Shown: positions 1 through 8,847, counted from the stretch's first letter. The stretch is DNA of 31,855 nucleotides from Lachnobacterium bovis (GCF_900111325.1 NZ_FOGW01000024.1:1-31855); one strand, 5' to 3'. A program made the numbers and translations. The notes: generated from the letters alone by a model not told the origin.

Positions 1-274
1 ACTGACCATCATTGATCCCTGCATTAAATGCAACAGATTTACAGGATTTACCAGTAATGACTTGAGATACAAGTTTTAACTTTTCCTCTGGTGTCCAATA
101 TTTATTTTGACTTTTGTGCCTTAAGACAGTAGGTCCATTAGCATCCTCAATTCTTGTCCATCTTCTAATTTGGTGTTGAAATTCTTCTTTGGTGATACCA
201 TCGGGAATATCTGGCAGAATTCCTTTCCGATACATTTCCACACATTTTCTTTTGAATTCATAACTATAACGCAT
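1..274 (-). CDS. IS3-family transposase OrfA, N-terminal part
   Basis: Ninety-one codons are visible before the window edge. The protein starts MRYSYEFKRKCVEMYRKG and continues with a basic helix-turn-helix stretch (EEFQHQIRRWTRIEDANG, then KYWTPEEKLKLVSQVITG), the arrangement of IS150-type OrfA DNA-binding subunits that contact the terminal repeats. A GGAGGG ribosome-binding site lies eight bases before the ATG at 274. In this family OrfA is normally followed by OrfB, the DDE transposase, made partly by -1 frameshifting; OrfB would lie to the left of the window. A separate OrfB fragment is present at 9551-9750. The assignment rests on the N-terminal pattern only. Confidence 0.75.
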   Translation of the reverse strand, partial: MRYSYEFKRKCVEMYRKGILPDIPDGITKEEFQHQIRRWTRIEDANGPTVLRHKSQNKYWTPEEKLKLVSQVITGKSCKSVAFNAGINDGQ

Positions 275-324
275 AAAAATAACCCTCCTTACTGAACTTT
301 ACATTGTCCAGTAAAGAGGGTACA
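1..324 (-). mobile_element. End of an IS3-family insertion sequence (IS150-like), cut by the window edge
   Basis: The element is read on the minus strand. Its outer end appears to be at about 324, where the minus strand begins TGTACCCTCTTTACTGG, a typical TG-starting terminal sequence for IS150-like elements. Directly inside lies the first transposase frame. The open frame to its right (326-2389) runs back in frame to this boundary without a start or ribosome-binding site, so the element has inserted into or deleted the 5' part of that gene. The other end, and any target duplication, is outside the window. Confidence 0.75.
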
Positions 325-325
325 T

Positions 326-2389
326 ATCAAACTTGAGCAATTCGTTCATGAGCTTTTAGATATGATAAATGATCCATATATTGGAATGGGCATAAAAGAG
401 AATTTGGGAATATTAGCAGAAGCTACTCCAAATTCAGTTATGGACTTTTTTAATAACGATATAAAAGATAAAAATGGTGTAGTCTATTCCACTTTTTTAG
501 AGTCATCAAGTTTAGTGCAAGACAATTACTGTAGAATACTAGATGCTCTAGATGAATTAATGTTGAATAAGTCTACAGTAAATGATGCAGCGATGATTTT
601 GCTTGAATTATGCAGTATAAAACGCGATTACTTTTATAGTAACTGTCCCAAGGAATCTTTGATTAATGGATTATTGGTGTGGCGCAATGAAGGGAGTACT
701 ACTTTAAATCAAAAAGAGGCTATTGTTAATAAGATATTAAAAAAGAATCTTGATATTGGATTTCCATTGGTTGTAGAAATTATTAGTAGAGATTCATATA
801 CTTGCGCTAGCAGAGCAGGGAAAAAGCGAAATTCTACTGACATGATTACAATACCTAAGAAACAGGAATGTAATAATCGGATTGCTGGAAGACTTTTTTC
901 TATAGCTTTTGAATTAAAGAATCCAGACTATCTTATGTTGATAATAAAAGAATACAGTAGTTATTCGGTAGAGTTGTTAGAAAAGGCTGCGGCTGAATAT
1001 AATGCTGATCATTATAGTGAAACGAGCGTAAATGAACTTAATTTTTATTTAAGAAATAGATTTTATAGTATAAAGCAGTACAAAAGTGAATATGATTATC
1101 CATATTTGTCTGCAATTGAGGCATGGATTAACAAAACTACTTTAAAGGATAAATTGAAAAGTTCGTTATGGGCATATAGAGAAACGTATACTTGTCCAGC
1201 AAATATTTTTATTTCGGAAGATGAAAACTACATTTTAGACGATGAACCTGTACGCCAATTTAGAAAGAATCTATTGCAAGAATTAATTGAGTCATATGGA
1301 GAAAAAGCCATTATAGCAATTATTGAAAGTATTTCTGATGAAGGACGATGGGGACATTTCCTATCAGATTTATTTGGAAATGATGAGTTTGATTTAATAA
1401 CAGATAATTTGTTACTTAACAAGAAGATAAATGTATTAACAAGTTATTTGGATGAATCAGATGTAAACTTGGTACATAGATTTTTATTCCAAAACGAAGA
1501 ACGTAAGCAGATTATCCCAAACTTATATAATAAAAAGTTACTTATTTTTTTATCAGATGAAGATAAAAAATTGTTTTGGCAGAAGAAAATAATGCGTATC
1601 TTTTCAGAGGATGAGTATCAAAGCTTGCTAAAATACAATCCTAAGGGGTTAGTTACATTTTTATATTTAAAAGCTAATAAGAATCCTGATGAATATATAG
1701 ATATGACTCTAGACGTATTTGAAGAATTATGTAATCATAGCTGTAATTTAAATAGAAATGATATTGTCGAGATATATAGTATAATTTCTCAAATAGATAG
1801 CGTACATTATTCTTTTAAATGGGCCAATCTATGCCTTAGGTTAATTAGAAAATATGATATTCAAAAATTTGAAGAATATCCAATGTCTGTAAACCGACTA
1901 TTATTTGAAAATCCTAAATTAATAGAAACAACAATTACAGAGGACAGTCAATGGAGATTTTGGTTTGAACATAACTTTAGGATTCCGGAGCAAGCATATG
2001 AAAACTATGATAATTTTAGAAAATTTCTAAATGAAATAAAACGCATAGAAGATACTGATGCTGGTCGTTATCACTTGCGTGGAAATATTTTAGGAAATGC
2101 ACCTGAAGATGTGGATGGTTTTTTTCCACATGAGTTTGTAAGAGTTTATCTTGAAGAACAGGATGATACGGAATTAGATACAGACGTTGCCTTAGCTTTT
2201 AAAGATCTTTTTAAGGTTAGAGTAGTATCTGATGGACAAGATAAGGTTGAAATGATGAAGAAGTATAATAATTATGCCGATACCATTTCAATCGACTATT
2301 CACATACTGCCAAAGTACTTAAGATTATTGGTAATATTTATAAAGATGAAGGTGAGCATGATTATATTATTTCAGAAACTTGGATGTGA
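326..2389 (+). pseudogene. C-terminal part of a large STAND/SIR2-type defence-like protein, truncated by the IS
   Basis: The frame is open from the IS boundary (reading IKLEQFVHELLD before the first ATG at 362) to a stop at 2387-2389, giving about 687 residues. No ribosome-binding site precedes the ATG at 362, so the N-terminus was lost to the IS. The first 150 residues carry a pattern I recognise from the C-terminal half of very large NTPase proteins of defence islands: a line about the leader of the domain (SLVQDNYCRILDALDELM), then a leucine-rich helix pair and 'ESLINGLLVWRNEGSTTLNQKEAIVNKIL'-like spacing. The rest is alpha-helical repeat-like sequence with no catalytic motif I can name. 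By family knowledge the lost part would hold an NTPase and perhaps an effector domain such as SIR2. It sits directly before a methyltransferase remnant and an intact Hachiman pair. Family assignment is tentative; the truncation is clear. Confidence 0.55.
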
Positions 2390-2415
2390 TTTAAAAAATC
2401 TATGTTCGTGCTTTA

Positions 2416-2455
2416 GACATCGAAAGAAGGCAGGAAACTGCCTCCTTTTGATGTC
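2416..2455 (+). terminator. Long hairpin after the truncated STAND-like gene
   Basis: GACATC, AAA and AGGCAG pair with CTGCCT, TTT and GATGTC around a GAAA tetraloop. The stem is interrupted by small mismatches and contains a TTTT run in its right arm. It lies 27 bases after the stop codon, as expected for an intrinsic terminator, though no long T-tract follows. Confidence 0.6.
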
Positions 2456-2493
2456 AATCAATTAAGCTAATGTGATATAATAATTAGTATAAA

Positions 2494-2920
2494 TTGTATT
2501 CTGGAGTTGGAATAATGGGCTTTTTGAAAAATTATTTGGAAATAGACAACAGAATATTGATTATCAGGCTTCCAAGAAAAGCTGCAAACGGCCATGAGTA
2601 TATCTTCTCAGAGGAAGCAATTCCGATGATTGATGCTTATGATAAGCCAGCAAGAACAATGCTTACATCAGAAGGATCATTCAGCCGTATAATACATATC
2701 GTTAAAGATAAAGCGACTGGAAGAATAAGACTTCTGACAGCGGAGGAAACAGAAAGAATCCAAGGATTTCCAACAGGACACACAGTTCTGTATGGTTGGC
2801 GATGAGGTAGTAGAAATGCCAACTAATAAGAGAAGGTTTATGATGGGAAATGCACTTGTTGTAAATCTGATTAGGGATATGGAAAAGACTTTGGATGAGA
2901 TAATAGTAGGGGAGCCGTAG
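2494..2920 (+). pseudogene. C-terminal remnant of a C5 cytosine DNA methyltransferase, frameshifted
   Basis: The first frame (2494-2805) contains DAYDKPARTMLTSEGSFSR followed by GRIRLLTAEETERIQGFPTGH, which match the end of the target-recognition region and conserved motif IX of Dcm-type enzymes. A different frame, from 2792 to 2920, continues with PTNKRRFMMGNALVVNLI, which is motif X. One frameshift near 2785 therefore separates two adjacent motifs. The N-terminal catalytic motifs (PCQ loop, ENV) are absent. In intact form the enzyme would methylate cytosine in a restriction-modification or orphan setting. Here it is a non-functional relic between two other defence genes. Confidence 0.8.
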
Positions 2921-2993
2921 AGTTACTTAGGCCAATTTAGTTATATAAAGTGCTAAAGTTTTATTAGAATTATTAACTGCAATAGTGTATTAG

Positions 2994-3029
2994 GCAGTCG
3001 TTTGTGATAATTAAAATGACTGCTTTTTT
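2994..3029 (+). terminator. Intrinsic terminator upstream of hamA
   Basis: GCAGTCgTTT pairs with AAAtGACTGC across a 10-base loop and is followed by TTTTTT. It ends 15 bases before the hamA start, so any read-through from the methyltransferase remnant would be limited, or it may act as a leader attenuator for hamA. Confidence 0.7.
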
Positions 3030-3044
3030 GGGGAGAAACGTATT

Positions 3045-3965
3045 ATGCCGACAATAGTAGATATAAGAAATTATTATAAATCTTCGTTGGAAAAGAAAGT
3101 TTTTTTTGATAAAAAAACTTCAATGGGAAAGACGTATTACATAATGTATTTGCATGATGCAAAAAAAGAAGAGGAGTACTTTGTAGAAACATTTTCGCAG
3201 TATTTTCCATATTATGTCTGGAATGAAGATCAATTAGACACTTTAAATATGAGTGTGGGAATGAAAGCTTCGCTGGAATTAGCCTCTAAGAATTGTTGGA
3301 ATTCACAGGTTGTCGCTAAAAGACAAACCCAAGCTAATGGAATATATGGGGAGCTGTTTTTGGATTTTTATGAAAGAGTTGTGCATGACAGGAAACTAAT
3401 TACAACATATGCAAGTCGAAGGGCATATACTGACAAGACGGAAAGTAGGGGCTATGATCATATTGGATATTTGTTAAATAATGGTGCATTAGAGGTTGTA
3501 ATAGGAGAGGCAAAATATGTTTCAACTGCATCTTCAGCAAGTTCAAGTTTATTAGAAGACATTAACGGAAAAAATGCGTCTGAGCCAGGACATCTAACGG
3601 CAAAGTACTTTAATGATTTTATAAATTTTGTTGTTTGTGAGAATAAACAATTTTCCGAGGATGAGAAGCTCGAACTTAAGAGCTTGATGCAGGAATTGAA
3701 TTCGTTGCTAGTGAATGGTGGTAAATCTTTCCTAGAGTACGTTGTAGACAATAATATCAAGTTGAATGTTGTTTTATTCGCGATATTTAGTGATAATCGA
3801 GAGAATCCAGATTTATTTAAGATTTATTATGATAGGTTGTATGAAGACGCTGAGGCTGCAATACAATTGATGGGAATATGCAATTATTCTATAGAAATAG
3901 TTTTTATACCAACAAAGGCTACAAGTATGTATATAAAGGGGAAAATAGATGACTTCTATAAATAG
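3045..3965 (+). CDS. hamA: Hachiman system protein HamA (DUF1837 nuclease)
   Basis: This 306-residue protein is the nuclease partner of the Hachiman antiphage system. The central segment holds the diagnostic HamA pattern: GELFLDFYERVV at about 105-116, then RGYDHIGYLL with D138 and VIGEAKYV with E155 and K157, a PD-(D/E)xK-type D...ExK active site. By published work on the family, HamA binds HamB and is released to degrade DNA when the helicase meets damaged or phage DNA. A GGGGAG ribosome-binding site precedes the ATG. The last 17 bases overlap hamB, so the two are translationally coupled. Length and active-site residues look intact, suggesting function. Identification is by motif and by the adjacent helicase. 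Confidence 0.88.
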   Translation: MPTIVDIRNYYKSSLEKKVFFDKKTSMGKTYYIMYLHDAKKEEEYFVETFSQYFPYYVWNEDQLDTLNMSVGMKASLELASKNCWNSQVVAKRQTQANGIYGELFLDFYERVVHDRKLITTYASRRAYTDKTESRGYDHIGYLLNNGALEVVIGEAKYVSTASSASSSLLEDINGKNASEPGHLTAKYFNDFINFVVCENKQFSEDEKLELKSLMQELNSLLVNGGKSFLEYVVDNNIKLNVVLFAIFSDNRENPDLFKIYYDRLYEDAEAAIQLMGICNYSIEIVFIPTKATSMYIKGKIDDFYK

Positions 3966-6327
3966 ATTTGAGCTATTATGCGAGATAAATGATGCAAGTT
4001 TAAATAATGATTCGCAGAGTATAATTAAGCGTTTGAATATTTTATTCTCTAATGGAACTTATAAGGAGTTTTTGGATTTAATTTTTGCAGCCATATCGGT
4101 ATTTCAGTTATATGGCTTTTTGGCTTATTTAGATGAGGATGAAAAAGAAGTTTTTTTTAATACAGATATTTGGAGATCATCATCATATAAGGGAATAGTT
4201 CTGGATTATTATAATAGAGGGCAATTATCTGTTGTAAAAGAATTGAATAATAATAGCAAATTGTTATTGTCCGCGCCGACATCATTTGGAAAGACTAGCC
4301 TCATATTGGAGTACATTCTTGAAAACAAGAAAAAACTTCATTCAATTATTTTTATTCTTCCTACGAACTCGCTGATAGAGGAATTATATATAAAGCTACT
4401 TGCTTATAATAAGAAACATGATTTGAATTATATTGTAACAAACCAACCTAGCAAGTTACAGGGACGAAACATTTTTTTACTGACTCCAGAACGTTTTTTG
4501 ATGATGTATCAAATTGAGAAGCAGGCACTGTTTCAAGCTGATTTGATTGTGATGGATGAAATGTACAAAATTCGGACAGAGGATAAGTCTTCAGGCGATT
4601 TTTTAAATGATAGATCATTACGATTTCGTAAGGTTGCTGATATAGCAGCTAAGTGTGAGAATAAAGTTTTTTACCTATCTCCATTTACATATAATGATAC
4701 TGAATCAATGCTTACATTTATGGATAAAAACAATATTTGTAAGATTAATCGAAGGATGGAATATGTAAATAAAAGAATTATTAGTCCTAGCAGTTTAGGT
4801 TTCTTGGGGAGGAAGAAAAGTGAAAAGACAGTTTCACTGCTAAAAGAATTAGAGAACGAGAAGAACATTGTATATGTAAGTGCAAGAGATTTAGCAACAG
4901 ATATTATAAAAATATATGATGAACAAGGGGATGGAGCGGAATTATCTGGTAGACTGAAGGCTTTTTACTTGCATTTAAAAAACAATTATGTGATTGATGA
5001 ATATGAATGGGATGTAGCGCGTGCAGTCAGGAACGGTGTGGGCATTTATATTGCTCCGATGCCTAGATATATAAAAAGAGAAATTATTTCATTGTATGAA
5101 AGTGATGAGCTTTCAACTATTATAGCTACTACTGCGTTTACGGAAGGTGTTAATTGTAATGCTAAGAATATGATTCTTACTAGTGCATATACTGGAAAAA
5201 ATATACCATTAACACAAATCGATTTACTAAATGCAATTGGAAGAGTGGGTCGATTTGCAAAAGAAAGCATTGGTAATATTTATTGTATTGACAATGAAAC
5301 ATATGAAAAGGCAGTAGAATTTAATAATGCTGACAGTTGTTATCTTGAAAATGATAATTATAGACAATTGGATAAACCAAGGTCAGATTATGAATTAGAC
5401 ATGATGGATAATTCGTTTCTTAAAACTGATGAAGTAAGACGAAAAAAAACATTAGCAGAGTATCAATCTAGCTTGGGATTAAGTAATGCAGATTTAAATA
5501 TTTCATTAAATGTTTCAAAGAGATGGAAACTAGTTCTATATACATACTTTAAAGCTATACTAACTCCAAGTGAAATCCAGGTACGAAAAGAAAGGATGCG
5601 GGTTATTTTGGATAATCAGGAAGGTCAGTTTATAGATGCGCTTAACTTTTTCTTTTCGGATTTACGAATAGCATTTGAAAGGGGAGGAATCGATAATAGA
5701 GAATTATTTCCTAATAAGAATGGTGAAATACCTGCATTTGATAAGAGCGGTCAGTTTGTATGGGGACGTTTATATGGCAATTATGTTTTAGGTGATGTAA
5801 AGAAATCTATTCAGCATAATATTAAGTACATTGTTGGGCGCTTTAATACAATAGTGAATGAGTCAGGAAAGAGCTACAGAAGAAAACGTGATGTTAAGGC
5901 TTTGTTTGAAGAGGAAGGATGTACATGGATATTGCAGTATTTTACGAAAAACCTTGAGCCTAATTTTAGTAAGTTTTATTCTGAGTACTTTAAATTTGTG
6001 TCATCGATAATGCAATATAAGATACCTTTTTATCTAACATTTTACTTGGCTATTTTTAATCTTTATTTGGAAAAAGAATGTACTGAGTTTTTTGATGAAA
6101 GTGATATGAAGGAAAAGGATATTATGCTTCTATTTGAGGAAGGTGCATTAGCAATTGATTATAAAGAATTAGTTGATTTTGGGGTTCCGATGATTACAAT
6201 TAACAAAATTAAAAAAAGTAATATTGAGTTGTCGCAACTTAAGAAAGTGTATATGGATATGAAGGAATTGGATTCATATGAAAAAATAATGTTAAATGAT
6301 TATTATTTGTTGAATCCTATTGGTTAA
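3949..6327 (+). CDS. hamB: Hachiman system helicase HamB
   Basis: The 792-residue protein is a superfamily 2 DEAD/DEAH-like helicase. Walker A is APTSFGKTS at about 109-117, followed by IIFILPTNSLIEELY (motif Ia), VMDEMY at about 201-206 (Walker B), YLSPF (motif III region), TTAFTEGVNC (motif V region) and LLNAIGRVGRF at about 427-437 (motif VI with the arginine finger). The C-terminal third is family-specific. In Hachiman the helicase tracks along DNA with an open 3' end and controls the HamA nuclease. The start overlaps hamA by 17 bases and has AAGGGGA eleven bases upstream. All helicase motifs appear intact. Confidence 0.9.
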   Translation: MTSINRFELLCEINDASLNNDSQSIIKRLNILFSNGTYKEFLDLIFAAISVFQLYGFLAYLDEDEKEVFFNTDIWRSSSYKGIVLDYYNRGQLSVVKELNNNSKLLLSAPTSFGKTSLILEYILENKKKLHSIIFILPTNSLIEELYIKLLAYNKKHDLNYIVTNQPSKLQGRNIFLLTPERFLMMYQIEKQALFQADLIVMDEMYKIRTEDKSSGDFLNDRSLRFRKVADIAAKCENKVFYLSPFTYNDTESMLTFMDKNNICKINRRMEYVNKRIISPSSLGFLGRKKSEKTVSLLKELENEKNIVYVSARDLATDIIKIYDEQGDGAELSGRLKAFYLHLKNNYVIDEYEWDVARAVRNGVGIYIAPMPRYIKREIISLYESDELSTIIATTAFTEGVNCNAKNMILTSAYTGKNIPLTQIDLLNAIGRVGRFAKESIGNIYCIDNETYEKAVEFNNADSCYLENDNYRQLDKPRSDYELDMMDNSFLKTDEVRRKKTLAEYQSSLGLSNADLNISLNVSKRWKLVLYTYFKAILTPSEIQVRKERMRVILDNQEGQFIDALNFFFSDLRIAFERGGIDNRELFPNKNGEIPAFDKSGQFVWGRLYGNYVLGDVKKSIQHNIKYIVGRFNTIVNESGKSYRRKRDVKALFEEEGCTWILQYFTKNLEPNFSKFYSEYFKFVSSIMQYKIPFYLTFYLAIFNLYLEKECTEFFDESDMKEKDIMLLFEEGALAIDYKELVDFGVPMITINKIKKSNIELSQLKKVYMDMKELDSYEKIMLNDYYLLNPIG

Positions 6328-6590
6328 CAGCTGGGGGCTGCGGGATGATTTTTTAGTTTTAATAGTTAACATAGTTGCATGTATTATCACAGTAATTAAA
6401 CAAACAGATGCCCATTGCTACCGAGTAGTGGGATTCACGTCATTCCTTCACCGTTAGGTCTTAACAGGTGGATGAATGGCGTATTTTTTTAAAAACTTTC
6501 GGTTCCACAGGTCATTTGTGTTATTCTTATTGTAGTTGGAATTGCAGGACTAAAGATTCTTGCAAAAGAATGAGAATAAAAGGGAGTAGT
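6328..6590. other. Gene-free junction between hamB and the first small-gene series
   Basis: I see no complete gene. The last 60 bases before the next start read in one frame as a short hydrophobic tail ending VILIVVGIAGLKILAKE and a stop (6573), which could be the end of a lost membrane protein. The bases after hamB (CAGCTGGGGGCTG) form only a weak hairpin. This is where the sequence changes from an intact defence operon to a mosaic of small and broken genes. Confidence 0.4.
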
Positions 6591-6945
6591 ATGGCAGAAG
6601 AAATTTTTGATATTGTAGATGAAAACGGGCAGCCTACAGGTGAGACAGTGACCAGAACACAGGCACATGCACATGCTGAGGGCATTAGACATAGAACAGC
6701 TAACATATGGGTGCTTCGTGAAAATGGAAATAAGACAGAGAGTCTGTTACAGAAGAGAGCTATGAATAATGACTCTTTTCCTTGCAGATATGACACTTCA
6801 TCGGTCGGACATATTCAGGCAGGGGTGAGCCATTAGAACCTGCTGTTAGAGAATTGGCGGAGGAACTTGGTAGTTAGGCTGATCCGGATGATTTGCATTT
6901 TGCGGGCACATTTCCAATTCATAGTTATTAAAAGATAGAATTTAA
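6591..6945 (+). pseudogene. Nudix hydrolase, broken by a frameshift and stops
   Basis: An AGGGAG ribosome-binding site precedes ATG 6591. The protein begins MAEEIFDIVDENGQPTGE and continues GIRHRTANIWVL and SFPCRYDTSSVGHIQAG, the layout of Nudix hydrolases related to isopentenyl-diphosphate isomerase (the 'house-cleaning' type acting on nucleoside diphosphate-linked compounds). At about 6824 the frame is lost; the next frame supplies GEPLEPAVRELAEELG, the Nudix box with its REL-EE core, then an in-frame TAG at 6874 and a TAA after FPIHSY. A missing base and two stops make it inactive. It is followed immediately by the shared leader repeat at 7014. Confidence 0.82.
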
Positions 6946-7013
6946 TAAAGTGATTCTTACTACAGTAAGAAATGTTCTTCTTGCGAGTAGGCATAAGAGC
7001 CCGAAAGGAGCAT

Positions 7014-7145
7014 TTAGTTAATTAAGCCATATTTTTCCTAGAATAGCGGGGAAATGAATTGTAAAATTTATAAATTTTATATATAATCATTGTTATTCTT
7101 TTAACAATAAACGCTATGGAGGTATGCATGGGACTTTTTGATAAA
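7014..7145 (+). repeat. Leader repeat, copy 1 (promoter plus MGLFDK start)
   Basis: This stretch, from TTTAGTTAATTAAGCC through ATGGGACTTTTTGATAAA, is nearly identical to 19380-19512. The shared block contains a promoter, a T-rich leader, a GGAGG site and the first codons MGLFDK. The sequences before and after the block are unrelated in the two places, so the block itself has been copied. Confidence 0.85.
7059..7087 (+). promoter_or_regulatory. Sigma-A type promoter, copy 1 of 3
   Basis: TTGTAA and TATAAT are separated by exactly 17 bases. The same promoter with the same flanks recurs at 19427-19455 and 20893-20921. Confidence 0.7.
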
Positions 7146-7223
7146 GTAAAGCGGACATTCGGAATCCGCTTCGCTATTTTCCAAGTCCGAGTAATGAAAC
7201 AGTATGAAAGGAGATTTTGTAAC

Positions 7224-7610
7224 GTGAAAAATATTAGATTTTATGAGGCAGAAAAGTATAATTCAGATGATTATGAAAAAGTAGAAGATATGATATACAT
7301 GCTCCATCATGATCCATCAGAGCAAAATATTATTTATGTAACATCAATTATTTTTGAGCCAGAACCTGAACTTGAAGAAAACGAACCTAGTGATCCTTAC
7401 GTTTCGCAGTATCCTTTAGAAGATATATTGGATGAGTTTTTTGTGTATTGTAATGACATGTATGAAAAAGAGAATGAATCTGATAAGAATCATTCATATG
7501 TTGAATTTGCAAGTGAAAAAATCGATGATATCAAAAAACTACTTTCTATTATTGGCAAGCATGTTTATGACAAATTGGAAGGCGAATATGTATATCTAAA
7601 AATAGAATAA
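7224..7610 (+). CDS. Internally deleted copy of the uncharacterised protein at 21045
   Basis: I do not recognise the family. The likely start is GTG 7224, with AAAGGAG eleven bases upstream, exactly as in the longer relative at 21045-21635. The N-terminus (KNIRFYEAEKYNSDDYEK) and C-terminus (DPSEQNIIYVTSIIFEPEPELEENEP to VYLKIE) match that relative, but about 70 residues between them are gone, replaced by YMLHH. The same reading frame is also open upstream to ATG 7116, where it begins MEVCMGLFDKVK, the start of the gene at 19496, so a longer fusion protein could be made. The protein is acidic with no signal peptide or membrane segment. It may be non-functional because of the deletion; the parent could be an immunity-type or stress protein, but nothing in the sequence proves that. 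Confidence 0.6.
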   Translation: MKNIRFYEAEKYNSDDYEKVEDMIYMLHHDPSEQNIIYVTSIIFEPEPELEENEPSDPYVSQYPLEDILDEFFVYCNDMYEKENESDKNHSYVEFASEKIDDIKKLLSIIGKHVYDKLEGEYVYLKIE

Positions 7611-7638
7611 GATTTGCACCCTCTGTGGGTCAATTTTA

Positions 7639-7676
7639 TTTGACATTCAATGGGATTCTGTACTATTGATAATAGT
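7639..7676 (+). promoter_or_regulatory. Cassette promoter, type 1, copy 1
   Basis: TTGACA at 7639 is followed by GGATTCTGTACTATTGATAATAG, which contains a TG-extended -10-like ACTATT or TACTAT. The block recurs at 21665-21702 and shares its GGATTCTGT core with the type 2 promoters at 8924 and 25511. It leads directly into a boundary repeat and a gene start. Confidence 0.55.
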
Positions 7677-7683
7677 AAAATTA

Positions 7684-7700
7684 ACAAATCGGCAGTTTGT
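7684..7700 (+). repeat. Boundary palindrome R1
   Basis: ACAAATCGGCAGTTTGT, 17 bases, with arms ACAAA/TTTGT. It sits one base before the AGGAG site of the GNAT gene at 7709. Confidence 0.8.
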
Positions 7701-7708
7701 AGGAGAAA

Positions 7709-8185
7709 ATGATGAACGTTAGAGTTAGAAGGTTTAAAGAAGTTGACGCAGAGGAAGTTCGAAATATTATTGTTCGCAATTTCCTTGAAGTAAATAGCAA
7801 GGATTATGGAATAGAAGCGATGCAATTTTTAGCTAATGTATATGATGTTAACAAAGTATTACAAATTGCAAGTTATGCACATATGTATGTATTTGAAGTA
7901 GATGATAAAATTGTTGGTACAGGTTCTATTTCAAGTTATTGGGGAAGTGAGACAGAAAGTATATTACTAACTATATTTGTGTTGCCTGAATATCATAACA
8001 AGGGAATTGGTTCTAAAATTATTGAGACTCTTGAGCAAGATGAGCTATTTTTAAGAGCAAATCGAATTGAAATACCAGCATCAATTACAGCAACAGAGTT
8101 TTATAGGAAATTCGGTTATAACTATAAAAATGGTGTTAAAGAATTAGATGAAGAACATCATTATCGTCTTGAAAAGTTTAGATAA
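7709..8185 (+). CDS. GNAT family N-acetyltransferase
   Basis: The 158-residue protein has the GNAT fold layout: an N-terminal VRVRRFKEVDAEEVRNII helix, a central beta hairpin (MYVFEVDDKIVGTGSI), the acetyl-CoA pyrophosphate loop in LPEYHNKGIGSKIIETL at about 91-107 (Q/RxxGxG/A type, here NKGIGSK), and the closing EFYRKFGY. It would move an acetyl group from acetyl-CoA to an amine on an unknown small molecule or protein in the cytoplasm. AGGAG precedes ATG 7709. It is a relative of the GNAT at 23937, sharing ETLEQD-FRANRIEIPASITAT. Its stop codon TAA is formed by the first bases of boundary repeat R2. Confidence 0.9.
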   Translation: MMNVRVRRFKEVDAEEVRNIIVRNFLEVNSKDYGIEAMQFLANVYDVNKVLQIASYAHMYVFEVDDKIVGTGSISSYWGSETESILLTIFVLPEYHNKGIGSKIIETLEQDELFLRANRIEIPASITATEFYRKFGYNYKNGVKELDEEHHYRLEKFR

Positions 8186-8197
8186 ATTCAAATTTGT
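8182..8197 (+). repeat. Boundary palindrome R2
   Basis: ATAAATTCAAATTTGT. Its second to fourth bases are the TAA stop of the upstream GNAT. Confidence 0.85.
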
Positions 8198-8232
8198 CGT
8201 ACTATTGTGAAGATAAATGAGGAGATATGGAA

Positions 8233-8730
8233 ATGGAAGCGGTTATTCGAAAAGTACAGCAAGGTGATGCTAGTAATCTTGCTTATATTTAAACTGAAAG
8301 CTGGAAAGCAGCTTTTACGAGCATCCTTGATGCTGAGACATTAACAAAATGTACTAATATTGAACGAGCGACCTCTATGTATCAGAGGCTATTAGATGAG
8401 AATAAGGGAAATGGATATCTTCTCACTGTGGACGGAAAACCTCATTGCATTGCATATTGGGATGCAGCAAGAGACTCCGAACTTGTCGGGAAAGCAGAAC
8501 TTATTTGTATTCACAGTTTATCTGACAATTGGCGTAAGGGCTATGGTAGTCAGATGATGGATAGAGTTTTGATGGATATTAAGAATTCTGGATATTCAGA
8601 AGTGGTACTATGGGTATTTCGGGATAATCTCCCTGCTAGGGCTTTCTATGAAAAAAAAGGATTTGCGCTGACGGGGATTTCAAAACTGGCGTTTGATGCA
8701 GAAGAAGTCCTTTATTCTAAAAGATTATAA
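8233..8730 (+). pseudogene. GNAT acetyltransferase copy with an early nonsense codon
   Basis: This gene is a duplicate of the intact GNAT at 27563-28060; I count roughly a dozen base differences. The codon CAA for Q in LAYIQTESWKA is TAA here (8290-8292), ending translation after about 19 residues. The downstream part keeps the GNAT motifs, including ICIHSLSDNWRKGYGSQMMDRVL and the AFYEKKGFALTG ending. No good ribosome-binding site precedes the internal ATG at 8377, so an active fragment is unlikely. By comparison with the intact copy the loss is recent, since only one disabling change is seen. Confidence 0.85.
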
Positions 8731-8754
8731 TAAGGTGAAGGATAAGCTTGGTTT

Positions 8755-8796
8755 AATACATTCAAAGCCGATAGACAATTATATCGGAAGTTAATC
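8755..8796 (+). repeat. CCGATA hairpin element before R3
   Basis: CCGATA and TATCGG (8768-8787) form an inverted repeat, followed by GGAAGTTAATCG leading into R3. The same element, with an internal tandem duplication, follows the duplicate GNAT at 28060-28150, and the GGAAGTTAAT part recurs before R17. Confidence 0.65.
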
Positions 8797-8798
8797 GA

Positions 8799-8814
8799 AC
8801 AAATTCCAGTTTGT
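8799..8814 (+). repeat. Boundary palindrome R3
   Basis: ACAAATTCCAGTTTGT. It follows the GNAT pseudogene and opens the terminator-promoter block that ends at R4. Confidence 0.85.
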
Positions 8815-8847
8815 CGATCTAATTGAATGTTGAACGTTAGATAAAAT

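Noticed and set aside
2274..2465. Overlapping 63-codon frame at the end of the STAND-like gene
   Set aside because: It lies mostly inside a longer real frame and in a terminator hairpin, with no start signal.
6468..6590. Earlier start for the Nudix gene at 6468
   Set aside because: The added residues do not fit the family and the ribosome-binding site is before 6591.
8377..8730. Short GNAT starting at ATG 8377
   Set aside because: It is the 3' part of a GNAT whose reading frame is cut by a TAA at 8290; no ribosome-binding site precedes 8377.
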